NCBI GenBank assembly: GCA_942493375.1
Contig: OW818698.1
Location: 1,612,001 to 1,676,000, forward strand
Source of the DNA: G942493375 sp942493375
GTDB taxonomy: Bacteria > Armatimonadota > UBA5829
DNA length: 64,000 nt
Direction of reading: 5' to 3'
Shown piece after piece: positions 35,146-43,464 of this stretch. Position 1 is the first letter of the stretch, and every line of letters begins with the position of its first letter. The notes under the pieces were generated by a model that made no database searches, was not told where the DNA came from, and worked only from the letters and a program-made list of their open reading frames with translations. Both the position numbers and the translations under genes were made by a program.

Positions 35146-35427
35146 CATATCAATAGTAAAGACCCGTGGAGTTGATAAGCAGGTCACTTCCTGCAACATT
35201 AATATACATGTTGTATATACCACAAACTAAAAGTTCTGTATTTGTTAGCAACACTGTTAACATTTTCAAGATGGGTTAAGTCTATCATTGTTGTATAGGA
35301 CCTGTCTGTTAGTATGAATAGAGTATATAACCAGGATAGTAATCTTAGGAATTGTGGTATGAGTCCTCTCGGTTTTGGCTTCAAGCAGAAATCTACCCGG
35401 ACTCGCCACAATAGGATGAAAACATTC

Positions 35428-35498
35428 GTAACAGTTCAGAGTTGCTGGAATTTGTCATCCTCAGGATGACATTGTTGCCAATATTACTGAACTGTTAC
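35428..35498. repeat. Nested inverted repeat GTAACAGTTCAG
   Basis: GTAACAGTTCAG (35428-35439) and its exact inverse CTGAACTGTTAC (35487-35498) flank a second palindrome, GTCATCC-TCA-GGATGAC (35455-35471). The GTAACAGTTCA end also occurs at 62084 and, in part, near 2208 and 23836. Confidence 0.85.
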
Positions 35499-35529
35499 AA
35501 ACATTCTTTTTTCGAGAGAGGAACAACAA

Positions 35530-36183
35530 ATGCAACGTAAAGGATTCACACTAATTGAATTGCTAGTAGTTATAGCGATTATTGCTATACTGGCAGCAAT
35601 ATTATTCCCTGTTTTTGCGAAGGCTAGAGAAAAGGCACGGCAATCCAGTTGCGCTAGCAATCTCAAACAGATTGGCATTGCTCAAATGGCATATGCCCAG
35701 GATTACGATGAAACATATGGAGGCACTTACTACCATGTAGATAATGCACCATATATCAGAGACCAATGTGGAGACACTGTTCAATTCTGGACACTCTATC
35801 TTGAACCATATGTGAAGAGCCCCGGAGTGTATGTATGCCCAAGCGGTGAATACTCAAATTCTGTGAGTTCCAGATGCAGAATTCCATCCATTGAAGATCC
35901 AACAAACAACACTCACGTACGTAGTTATAATATCAATATTACAATGGTCGGTTGGGGTGGAGTATCAATAGCAAGTCTGAATCAACCATCCAATACAATT
36001 CATATGCTGGATGGCGGTTACCACTTCCTATTTGGTGATACAACCCCGGGAGCCTGGGATTATGGAAGTGGATATGTAGCTAACAGACATAGTGACGGTG
36101 CCAATGTGCTTTGGGCTGATGGTCATGTGAAATGGTTGAAGGCTAACAGTATTGTGGCAGCCAACCTTCATCCAAACCAGTAA
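35530..36183 (+). CDS. Prepilin-type N-terminal methylation domain protein with DGHVKW C-terminus
   Basis: A 217-residue pseudopilin-like protein, the same length as the one at 20820. KGFTLIELLVVIAIIAIL is the class III signal, then FPVFAKAREKARQSSC. The C-terminus is RHSDGANVLWADGHVKWLK. The middle differs strongly from the other copy, as is usual for this multicopy group, which suggests different surface specificities. AGAGAGGAAC precedes the ATG. A strong hairpin terminator follows. The secretion apparatus for it is not in the window. Confidence 0.92.
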   Translation: MQRKGFTLIELLVVIAIIAILAAILFPVFAKAREKARQSSCASNLKQIGIAQMAYAQDYDETYGGTYYHVDNAPYIRDQCGDTVQFWTLYLEPYVKSPGVYVCPSGEYSNSVSSRCRIPSIEDPTNNTHVRSYNINITMVGWGGVSIASLNQPSNTIHMLDGGYHFLFGDTTPGAWDYGSGYVANRHSDGANVLWADGHVKWLKANSIVAANLHPNQ

Positions 36184-36231
36184 ATGAGCACTTAATCAAT
36201 TATAGAAATGAATACTTACTGACAGGTCACA

Positions 36232-36276
36232 GGGCATTATATCTTCAGGTTTTTGTGAAGATATAATGCCCCATTT
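36232..36276. terminator. Strong terminator between convergent genes
   Basis: A perfect 16-bp stem: GGGCATTATATCTTCA (36232-36247) with TGAAGATATAATGCCC (36256-36271), loop of 8 bases, then CATTTT. It separates the prepilin-like gene from the large minus-strand gene. Confidence 0.85.
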
Positions 36277-36306
36277 TGCTGGCTGTGTCTTGTCACACAT
36301 ACTCAA

Positions 36307-39300
36307 TCATTTATTGAAAAGAGTATTCAGATCAAGACCATCTATCTTTTTACCTTTCAGAACTCCGGACAGTGGGTCTGCAAACTGTTTGATACCCGGA
36401 ATATGGAAATCGGTCTTTCCGAGTAGCTTGTTCAGCCCTGGAAGTGACACGAGGTCAAGTAGTCCTGGAATATTGGGGATGGAGACTAGACTCACAAGAT
36501 CCGGAGCCTGTAACACATTTGGTATGTCGGTACCGAAGAGTGGGGATATCTGGTCAGATTCTCCCTTTGTAAATGAAAAACCCCAGGTGTTATCTGAATC
36601 ATTGAAGTCCTTTTCCTTACTGTAAACTGCTGCATAGACCCTTGGAATGTTTGACGGATCATATTTGAACGATATACTGACTGGTTTCATCTCTCCGGGG
36701 TTTACCGTCCCGACCTCCACGACATTGAGTGATTTGAGATTAATCATCGGGTCACGCGGATCAGCAGCATACAGACATACTTTTACTTCATTCGCAGCAA
36801 CCTCACCAAGGTTGTATACATTCAGAGGAAACTCAATGCTCTTACCAGGTTGAAGAGTGGTTGGCAAGCTGGTCATAGCGTTTGCAGATAATGCCAAATC
36901 CGGGGCAGAATGATTCAGAGATATTCCACTCTTCTTTGCCAGTTCATCAGCTTCAACCTGGCTGCCTGCAACAACCGGCAGTTGGGTATAACGGCGTTGA
37001 ACTATTAGTCGACTGTTTGTGGCAAGAATATAGTGGGCTTTATTAACACCATCAAACTTAAGATTGATATGGTTGTATTCTGTACCCTGAGCGCTGCAAT
37101 TAACACCCCCCGCAGGGACTTCCCATACATATGTACCTTCAGGGATGATGTTCTCCAGTTTACCTATCTGCACTCCATTAATAGACACAGTAGTATTATA
37201 CGAGTGATAGGTAGAACGGGGATTCTGGAGGGCGAAGTTTATCTCTACGAAAGCACGACTGGCTGCATCGGCCTCCATTGAGGCATTTGCCAATCGTTCT
37301 CCCCAGGTATCCCCTCCATCAGTGCTGCCCATTACGTACTTTAAATCCGTGACTCCGTTAACATCAGTGTGGTAGCTCGTGAATAGAGTCTTGTTGTTAA
37401 CCCAGATAAGCGGATACTCTGAGTAGACTTTGTCGTTAGTCAGCTGTTTTGGAGTGGTCCATTTCTGCCCTCCTGATGGGCATCGAGAGAACCATATCTC
37501 ACTTGCATCGCCATCACCTTCACGCCACACGGAATAGACTGTTCCGGAAGTGTCGCAAGCAACCTGAGGCTCTCCACAAGCGGTATTCTTGTTTGAGAGC
37601 ACAATAACCTCACCGCGTGGCTTTCCATCTTTATCTAAACGACGGCTGACTATCTGGGTCTGAGTACCGGTCTTAGATACATATACAAGTGCATAGCCTC
37701 CATCAGGTGCAAAATCGAACTGAGGCCACGCATGCGATTCCCCCTGCGCACGCGTTATCGAAACTTCAGGTCCGAATGTTTTACCGCTATCTTTGCTGAT
37801 CTTGAGGTAGATCTGACCTGTGCCATCACGGAGATCGTTCCAGACAACTACAACCAATCCCTGCTCATTCGCATGCACAACAGGATCGTCTACTCCCTTA
37901 CCGTGATTGGTGAGGTATTGAACGGGAGACCAGTCCTGCATCATCTTGCCGGTTCCCCGAAATGCCAGATCACTTCCCTTGCCCTGTGCAGAATCTTCCC
38001 AGACCACAAACGCCTGCGATGTATCCCAGCGAGTGCGTATATACGGCCATCTGGCGTTATGATCTTTATCGCTTAGTAAAGTGGGATCCAACCGTGAATC
38101 TTTACCCACTACCGGTGTTTCGCGAACAAAACGGACCTGCGTTTTATTGTTGGAGGGGGTAGTATAGTAGACAAATCCCCTGCAATCCTTTGCATAGGAT
38201 GTCATAGGGTGGGTGAAACAATCTGTGTCCATGTTTGCCAGTCGTGCACTGACACTGGGCCGGATCGTGGCTCCACGAACGTCAGCTGCCCTTTCACGTT
38301 CATTGTCTCGCCTGCGCCATTCTTCCATCTCCTCCTTGGAATTGACATGTGTAAGTACCCACCACCACCATTTATTCAGAAACATGGTACCCTTAAAGTC
38401 ACGGGATTTGTCTTCTCCCTGGGGAAAATAAGCTGTACGTTGCCATTCCTCACGGGTTTGACCTTTCCAGTTTACTTCAACCTCCAACTCACCTTTGTTT
38501 ACACAACCACCAGCGCTGGAAGATGAACTCTCGCTGGTGTTACCCATTCCAAGGTAGACTGACTTTCCATCAGGAACCTCAAAATGGAGGGGCCATTTGA
38601 CCAGAACACTGTTCAATTGACTCTCGAGGGTAAGGTCCAACTTACGCATACCGAAATACATCTGGGGAATTACGTGGAAGGTGATTGATCCGTTACCGGG
38701 AATAGTTGCATTATCCAGGTTGGGGGTAATCCTGGCCATATGTTCCTGCCCATATTGCAGTTTAACAGACATACCGCGAATGTATTTGTCAGTCTTATTA
38801 ATGATCTGGCAGGTGTAAGCGAGTGTTACCGGATCCTGGCCCAATACAACAAAGTCGGACTTATGGGTGTTAACTTCCCATTGCATATTCATTATTGCGG
38901 TATCAGCAGGTGCTCCTTCTGTGGATGGTTTTTTACCGCTCGCTGTATAGAGTGCCAGGCTGACGGATTTAACATCAACAGGCACAGGAGCATTTGCAAC
39001 TAACCGTATATCTTTCCACTCACCAGGAGCCAATGTGCAAGGTCCATCTATAGAACCATCACCCATAAGTCCGACTACAAACCCCTCTGGCACGTTCTTA
39101 GGGACAATGACAAATGTCTGAGCCTGCTTGCCACGATTCACTACTGATACGGTCCCACGCTTGTCATATCCGGCGCTCATAGACATCTGGAATTCATCCT
39201 GACTGAAACCAACTCCAGCAGGCGTATTAACTCTTGGGGGAACGGTGATTAATCCAGCAGTTAAGCTTCCGGAGCCATCCTTTACCGAGGAAACTATCTG

Positions 39301-39882
39301 CTTTATGCAGTCATTTGCTGCATCTGCGAGTGGAGAGTCATCGAAGTCCTTATTCCCAAAGCTGGCTGCAAGGACTGTATTGGGATCACGGCCTCGGTAT
39401 GGCTTGGCAGTCTTTTTCGAGTCCGCTTTAATTGGCGCTACAGCTGCTGAGGTTGTTACATCAATCAGACCTCCAGTTATCCCAAAGGTAGCTTCAGCTG
39501 TCGACACATTTCCAACTATCGGGACTTTGACGTCTTTTTTAGTAAACGATCTCGCTGTAAGCTGCAGAGCCAGAACACCATTACATCCCTTTTCTTTACC
39601 TCGATTAACCAACGTCTCAAAAGTCGGCTGCCCAACCTTTGTTAACTGATCTGGCCAAGTCAGCAACACAATCTCACCCACTTGTACCTTTCCCAGTTCT
39701 TTTTGAAGTTCTTGAGTGAGAGAGAGGAGAAATTTATCAGGGATTCGAACAGCACCCATCCCTGCAGACTGCCTGACAGTGAACACCCCGATCTTAAGTC
39801 CATCTCCCTGACAGGGATTTACCATCAGAGAACTACAAACAATGGCTAATAACAATAAAGTGGAAATCTTGAATGTTGACAT
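36307..39882 (-). CDS. Large secreted protein: CsgG/LpoB-like start, BNR-like propeller, CARDB-like end
   Basis: A 1191-residue protein. ATG 39882 is chosen from GAGAGG seven bases before it and the signal peptide that follows (TLLLLAIVCSSLMVNPCQG). Residues about 25-225 resemble the CsgG/LpoB fold (KIGVFTVRQSAG, FDDSPLADAANDCIKQIVSSV). A beta-sandwich region follows. Residues about 600-860 have propeller blades with BNR/Asp-box-like SKDSGKTFGPEVSI, PSGGQKWTTP and STDGGDTWGER. Residues about 1010-1110 look like a CARDB domain (DLALSANAMTSLPTTLQPGKSIEFPLNVYNLGE). Probably a surface or extracellular protein. I know of no protein with this domain order. Confidence 0.7.
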   Translation of the reverse strand: MSTFKISTLLLLAIVCSSLMVNPCQGDGLKIGVFTVRQSAGMGAVRIPDKFLLSLTQELQKELGKVQVGEIVLLTWPDQLTKVGQPTFETLVNRGKEKGCNGVLALQLTARSFTKKDVKVPIVGNVSTAEATFGITGGLIDVTTSAAVAPIKADSKKTAKPYRGRDPNTVLAASFGNKDFDDSPLADAANDCIKQIVSSVKDGSGSLTAGLITVPPRVNTPAGVGFSQDEFQMSMSAGYDKRGTVSVVNRGKQAQTFVIVPKNVPEGFVVGLMGDGSIDGPCTLAPGEWKDIRLVANAPVPVDVKSVSLALYTASGKKPSTEGAPADTAIMNMQWEVNTHKSDFVVLGQDPVTLAYTCQIINKTDKYIRGMSVKLQYGQEHMARITPNLDNATIPGNGSITFHVIPQMYFGMRKLDLTLESQLNSVLVKWPLHFEVPDGKSVYLGMGNTSESSSSSAGGCVNKGELEVEVNWKGQTREEWQRTAYFPQGEDKSRDFKGTMFLNKWWWWVLTHVNSKEEMEEWRRRDNERERAADVRGATIRPSVSARLANMDTDCFTHPMTSYAKDCRGFVYYTTPSNNKTQVRFVRETPVVGKDSRLDPTLLSDKDHNARWPYIRTRWDTSQAFVVWEDSAQGKGSDLAFRGTGKMMQDWSPVQYLTNHGKGVDDPVVHANEQGLVVVVWNDLRDGTGQIYLKISKDSGKTFGPEVSITRAQGESHAWPQFDFAPDGGYALVYVSKTGTQTQIVSRRLDKDGKPRGEVIVLSNKNTACGEPQVACDTSGTVYSVWREGDGDASEIWFSRCPSGGQKWTTPKQLTNDKVYSEYPLIWVNNKTLFTSYHTDVNGVTDLKYVMGSTDGGDTWGERLANASMEADAASRAFVEINFALQNPRSTYHSYNTTVSINGVQIGKLENIIPEGTYVWEVPAGGVNCSAQGTEYNHINLKFDGVNKAHYILATNSRLIVQRRYTQLPVVAGSQVEADELAKKSGISLNHSAPDLALSANAMTSLPTTLQPGKSIEFPLNVYNLGEVAANEVKVCLYAADPRDPMINLKSLNVVEVGTVNPGEMKPVSISFKYDPSNIPRVYAAVYSKEKDFNDSDNTWGFSFTKGESDQISPLFGTDIPNVLQAPDLVSLVSIPNIPGLLDLVSLPGLNKLLGKTDFHIPGIKQFADPLSGVLKGKKIDGLDLNTLFNK

Positions 39883-39997
39883 ATTGCACCTCTCAAGCCG
39901 TTGCGACGGTTTTCTACTCAGTATCTGCATTTTTAGTCATCATAACGTCTTGGATATGGCATGTCAATCATTACATGGCTGTCCGGTTTCATGAGTA

Positions 39998-40080
39998 TTT
40001 AAAGTCCATTCATACTCCGTACGCGCTTTGTGCTACTCAGCATGAACGGACTTTAGGTCATTTCACAACAGACTGAACTA
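39998..40080. repeat. Dispersed palindromic repeat, family A copy 2
   Basis: TTTAAAGTCCATTCATACTC ... CATGAACGGACTTTAGG, then a flank ending AGACTGAACT. It is close to the reverse complement of 2117-2220, with identity continuing outside the core. It lies just past the last gene of the phage cassette. Confidence 0.85.
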
Positions 40081-40089
40081 TTTCTAAGA

Positions 40090-40635
40090 CTACGTAATCT
40101 GGAGGGTCAGTATTCCAGCAGCAATAGCTTTTGCCAGGCGGTCTCGGAATAGCTTGTCACGCAGCAGTTCTGCATCCTGAGCGTTTGTCAGAAAGGCAGG
40201 TTCGACCAACACTGCCGGCATGTGTTTGTAAACACCACGCAGTATTCCCAACCTTGAATGTGCGCCCTGGTTGTCTGCTTTGACTCCGCGCATCGGCAAA
40301 TCCAGCAGGGACAACTGGTGCATAATCCGTCCTGCAATGGTGACACTGCGTTCATCTCCTGCAACTATGAAGCATTCTGCACCTCTGGCTTTTGATGGAC
40401 CTGCATTAAAATGCACCGAAACCAACACATCACATTTTTCACGCATAGCAATACTGGCTCTGGCTGATATCGGTATTAACTCATCTTTATTGCGGAGAAG
40501 GCAGGTAGTTGCACCTGAAAGCCGCAGGTAGTGTCCTATTCTGATGACCATCTCCAGATTTAGTCTGTCTTCGACAAATCCTCCTCCACAAGCCCCGGTA
40601 CCTGCTCCATGACCGGCGTCCAATGCAACTTTCAT
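40090..40635 (-). CDS. N-acetylmuramoyl-L-alanine amidase (Amidase_3), phage endolysin
   Basis: A 181-residue cell-wall amidase. MKVALDAGHGAGTGACGGGFVEDRLNLEMV carries the His and Glu zinc ligands; VSVHFNAG provides the next His, and VLVEPAFLTNAQDAELL the catalytic Glu region. It cuts the bond between N-acetylmuramic acid and L-alanine in peptidoglycan. There is no signal peptide, as expected for an enzyme released by a holin. It overlaps the holin gene by 4 bases, and this gene pair is the lysis module at the end of the phage cassette. Confidence 0.92.
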   Translation of the reverse strand: MKVALDAGHGAGTGACGGGFVEDRLNLEMVIRIGHYLRLSGATTCLLRNKDELIPISARASIAMREKCDVLVSVHFNAGPSKARGAECFIVAGDERSVTIAGRIMHQLSLLDLPMRGVKADNQGAHSRLGILRGVYKHMPAVLVEPAFLTNAQDAELLRDKLFRDRLAKAIAAGILTLQIT

Positions 40636-40955
40636 TGCGGCAGCCTCTCCTTAATGCTCTGGTAGGCGTGTTCAACAAGGTAGTTGGCAATACTTGTAGG
40701 TATCTCTGCACCAGTTGCACAATAGGCAGCCATATGCACCAATTCGACCACCTGGGCTCTGCGCTGATCGGGAGTTAAGTCTACCATCTCTGCTGCCTCT
40801 GCAGTCAGCTCCTTGATAAGCGGCTCTCCAATATCAGAAAGCCACTTTCGAGCGGACGGATGCAACCTCTGCAACCCTCTCAGATAAGCCATCAACATAC
40901 TCAGCAAAGTAAGGACCAGCATGGCCCAATCCAGTATCGATATTCCTTTTACCAT
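40632..40955 (-). CDS. Phage holin (LLH-like)
   Basis: A 107-residue protein with one N-terminal membrane helix (about residues 6-24, ILDWAMLVLTLLSMLMAYL) and a soluble helical rest. This layout and the overlap with the amidase match holins of the LLH superfamily. ATG 40955 is preferred since GGAGGAG lies six bases before it; the frame goes on to 40970. It should release the endolysin by opening the inner membrane. Confidence 0.7.
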   Translation of the reverse strand: MVKGISILDWAMLVLTLLSMLMAYLRGLQRLHPSARKWLSDIGEPLIKELTAEAAEMVDLTPDQRRAQVVELVHMAAYCATGAEIPTSIANYLVEHAYQSIKERLPQ

Positions 40956-40972
40956 TTTATGCTCCTCCATTT

Positions 40973-41081
40973 TGGAAGTCAGAAGACAGAAGTCAGTAGT
41001 CAGAAGAATGGAGTCAGGAGTCAGGAGACTGCCTAGTTCGCTACCTAAAGCCTGAAGTCTGACGCCTGAAGTCTGCTTCCT
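40973..41081. repeat. GTCAGGA-type heptamers and GAAGTCTGA-type repeats
   Basis: Consecutive units of GAAGTCA/GGAGTCA run from 40976 to about 41032; then CCTGAAGTCTGACGCCTGAAG follows at about 41049, a sequence also found at 44636-44656. The run fills the gap between the holin and the XhlA-like gene. Confidence 0.8.
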
Positions 41082-41312
41082 TCATCCAATCCTGCTGGAA
41101 ATCAATGCTGCAAATACGGATACCGCAGCAGCTGCCAGTGTCCTCCACATCCACTGCAAGGTTCCCTGGATAGCTCCAATATCTGAACGTATATCCTGTA
41201 ACGCAGCATCAACACGCACGCATCTTTCAGGGACATTGCCGTCGAGTTTTGCCTTCATGGATTCTATCTCTGCCCGCAAAAGCACCACAGCATCATGGTC
41301 AGTCTCGTTCAT
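41082..41312 (-). CDS. Small XhlA-like phage protein
   Basis: A 76-residue protein: a coiled-coil half (LLRAEIESMKAKLDGN...RSDIGAIQGTL) and a C-terminal membrane helix (LAAAAVSVFAALIS). This is the layout of XhlA-type phage proteins that accompany holin and endolysin. ATG 41312 follows GGGAGGAAT. It sits next to the lysis genes and probably takes part in lysis control. Confidence 0.65.
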   Translation of the reverse strand: MNETDHDAVVLLRAEIESMKAKLDGNVPERCVRVDAALQDIRSDIGAIQGTLQWMWRTLAAAAVSVFAALISSRIG

Positions 41313-41400
41313 AATGGTATTCCTCCCAGTTTCCACCGAAGTCAGTCACCAACCATCTCCATGTCTTCGAGTCGCCCAGTCTACCAGTCTCAAAAGTCTT

Positions 41401-42147
41401 CTAACTGTTCATCATCAACTCTCGGACTCTGAAGACTTCTCCAGCATCCAAAGGTTTTCGGAACAAAGCGAAATCCTTGATAATCCCGTTAAGTGGATAT
41501 GTGCCTGATGCAGTAGCTCCAATAGTATCTGCAAGTGTAGAAACTCCCGGCTGGTAGGTTTCTGAACCAAAACTCATGATTTGATCAGCGATAAGTTTCT
41601 CCCCTACCCATAGCCTCAGTTTGTCACTTGAATAGTCAATTACTCCGCTCACGAAGACATCTACTCCCTCTGCGGCGACTGCGTAAGGTGTCGTAAAGAA
41701 CTGAAATGCGTCGGCTGCCTGGCTTCTACCTCCGAATGTGAGTCTCCCGGAATCTGTAAACCAGGCGGATATACACGATGAAGATCCATTGATATTGAAT
41801 CCAAAGAGTTGGTTTCGTCCGGCTCCTGATACAAGCCCCAGAGGGCGGACCAATATTGCCGCGCTCAATCCTCGAGCACCGGAGAGTCTCGGGTTTACTA
41901 CATTTGTCCCGAACGATATCCGGTCATCGACATTGTCAAATATTAAACCGCTTGGACCAACCAAAGCCTGATAGCTACTGCCATGGTTTGCATATGTCGA
42001 TAGATCCAGAACCTGCCCTGCTGCTGGGTATGGTGTAACTGTTTGGGCACATGGGATAACGTTTAACCACAAGGCTGAGTCTGTCATGATATTGTCCGGA
42101 AGACTTGGTCCCTTTGCAGGTATCGAGGCTGGAATCCTGACTCCCAT
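41401..42147 (-). CDS. Phage LamG-like (concanavalin A-type) domain protein
   Basis: A 248-residue protein. Residues about 40-240 match a LamG/laminin-G-like jelly roll: LDLSTYANHGSSYQALVGPSGLIFDNVDDRISFG, GLSAAILVRPLG, DVFVSGVIDYSSDKLRLWVGEKL and GIIKDFALFRKPLDAGEVFRVRELM. In phages this fold appears in virion proteins that bind the host surface. It lacks a signal peptide. GGAGGAG precedes the start. In this cassette, which has no recognisable tail genes, it is a candidate receptor-binding virion protein. Confidence 0.7.
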   Translation of the reverse strand: MGVRIPASIPAKGPSLPDNIMTDSALWLNVIPCAQTVTPYPAAGQVLDLSTYANHGSSYQALVGPSGLIFDNVDDRISFGTNVVNPRLSGARGLSAAILVRPLGLVSGAGRNQLFGFNINGSSSCISAWFTDSGRLTFGGRSQAADAFQFFTTPYAVAAEGVDVFVSGVIDYSSDKLRLWVGEKLIADQIMSFGSETYQPGVSTLADTIGATASGTYPLNGIIKDFALFRKPLDAGEVFRVRELMMNS

Positions 42148-42148
42148 A

Positions 42149-42478
42149 CTACTCCTCCCCCCAGTTTATGCTGACAGGCTCTGAGCAGGGCATTCCGTCA
42201 TCGTGCCCGCAATCGTGCTTCATCAGATGTCCTGGAGTCATAGAGACCGCTGTAGGAATTAACTGTTGCACGCTTGAGAAGAGATCATCCCCTGCAACGG
42301 CGCTCTCCATTCGGATATCTGCTGAAACGGTATATGTTCCATCCCGATTGACAGTGATATTCGGAAGCCGGTCTTCAGGTCTTGAATCAGAAAGGCATCC
42401 TGATACTAGATCCAGAAGTACATATGCATCGTCCCTGGATGCTGTAACCAGACTGAATCCTATCTGGTACAGCATCAC
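42149..42478 (-). CDS. Phage protein of unknown function
   Basis: A 109-residue protein with no recognised domain. It has an HDCGHDDGMPC segment near its C-terminus that could bind a metal. It overlaps the next upstream gene by 4 bases (ATGA) and ends 1 base before the LamG gene, so it belongs to the same transcription unit. Confidence 0.6.
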   Translation of the reverse strand: MMLYQIGFSLVTASRDDAYVLLDLVSGCLSDSRPEDRLPNITVNRDGTYTVSADIRMESAVAGDDLFSSVQQLIPTAVSMTPGHLMKHDCGHDDGMPCSEPVSINWGEE

Positions 42479-43062
42479 ATCACCTCTCTGAGCCTGACAG
42501 GAGCATCGAATGCCGTTAGGGTTGCACCGGTATCATTGGAGATCAAGACAACCAAATCCGAGCCATCGAATACTCCGTGCAGATATACTGACATCGCATG
42601 CGCACCAGTAAGGTCCAAACCATCTTCAGTCCAGATCGCAGTCCCATCAGCAACTGTAGCTCCGGATGCAACTGGCCAAACAGGCTGGGATGCTCCTGAT
42701 GTCCCCGCCGTAGTTGCCTTATATTTGTGCCCATTCAATACATTCAATGGCCTGCGGGAATCGTTCAAGGAATACGCAGTCGAAGCAGCCCAGGCAGTAA
42801 GGCTGCTGGTGGCCTTTGGGACAGCAATTGTCCTTATCAGACTGAGTCGGGTATCTCCTCCTAAAGACGTCTCTGCAGCAAACAGCCTGACAGTCAGGTC
42901 AGTCTGTGTGGAAGGATTGACGATAGTCAGCATATACTCGCTGACCGGCGCATTCGGCCTGGATATATCCAGCCGCTTAACAGTATTGGCTGCTTCATTA
43001 ATGGACCACGAAGCTAAAAGGTCCGCACAAACAGCCCTTTCTCGAAGCATAGTTCCAAGCAT
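42475..43062 (-). CDS. Phage structural protein with a tail-fibre-type repeat module
   Basis: A 195-residue protein. Residues about 90-150 hold the phage module WAASTAYSLND ... GHKYKATTAGTSGASQPVWP ... GATVADGTAIWTEDG, frequent in tail fibre and other adhesive virion proteins and resembling CBM5/12-type sequences. The N-terminal part has no clear match. GGAGG lies before the ATG. Together with the LamG protein it is a candidate surface-binding component of the particle. Confidence 0.65.
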   Translation of the reverse strand: MLGTMLRERAVCADLLASWSINEAANTVKRLDISRPNAPVSEYMLTIVNPSTQTDLTVRLFAAETSLGGDTRLSLIRTIAVPKATSSLTAWAASTAYSLNDSRRPLNVLNGHKYKATTAGTSGASQPVWPVASGATVADGTAIWTEDGLDLTGAHAMSVYLHGVFDGSDLVVLISNDTGATLTAFDAPVRLREVM

Positions 43063-43082
43063 TAGAAAACCTCCGGTTTATT

Positions 43083-43182
43083 AGTTGAAAGTTGAAAGTG
43101 GAAAGTTGAAAGTGGAAAGTTGATAGTTGAGAGTTGATAGTTGATAGTTGATAGTTGATAGTTGATAGTTGATAGTTGAAAC
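43083..43182. repeat. AGTTGAW heptamer tandem array 1
   Basis: About 14 head-to-tail 7-base units of GTTGAAA/GTTGATA/GTGGAAA type. Because the unit is 7 bases, translation in any frame gives a 7-residue repeat (QLSTINY-like); these are not genes. The array lies directly upstream of the ribosome site of the phage gene starting at 43062. Confidence 0.9.
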
Positions 43183-43203
43183 ACTGCTTTTGTCCGAAGC
43201 ACA

Positions 43204-43350
43204 CACCAATTCCCCCTTGGAGAAGGAGGTTAGGGGGATTGATTCGGGATGCACCAACCCTTGAAAATGGCCCAGAGCAGAGATAGCCAATCGATGGGTA
43301 GTATCTTCCGAGTTTCAATTCCCCTACCCCTTCTCCAAGGGGAATTGGTG
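43204..43350. repeat. Inverted repeat CACCAATTCCCCCTTGG
   Basis: CACCAATTCCCCCTTGGAGAAGG (43204-43226) is inverted at 43329-43350 with one base missing. This sequence type (AATTCCCCCTTG...AAGGGGG) is a frequent dispersed repeat in many genomes. After it comes a run of CGCG-rich imperfect units to 43460. Confidence 0.8.
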
Positions 43351-43464
43351 GTGGAGTTCCCATACTAGTTCACTGCATCAGCAGTTTTCGCGTGATTTGG
43401 CGTGTTTAGCGGTTCTCCATTTCCGCGCAATCCGTAAATTCCGCGTCATCCGCGATTCAAAAAG

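Larger units (their letters stand above)
34955..35529. other. Divergent intergenic region with repeats
   Basis: 575 bases hold a degenerate family B repeat (35090-35145) and a nested inverted repeat (35428-35498). Otherwise AT-rich. The promoters of the sigma gene and of the prepilin-like gene must lie here but none is convincing. Confidence 0.5.

Noticed and set aside
43083..43182. Possible CRISPR array
   Set aside because: Units are 7 bases with no spacers and no cas genes are in the window.
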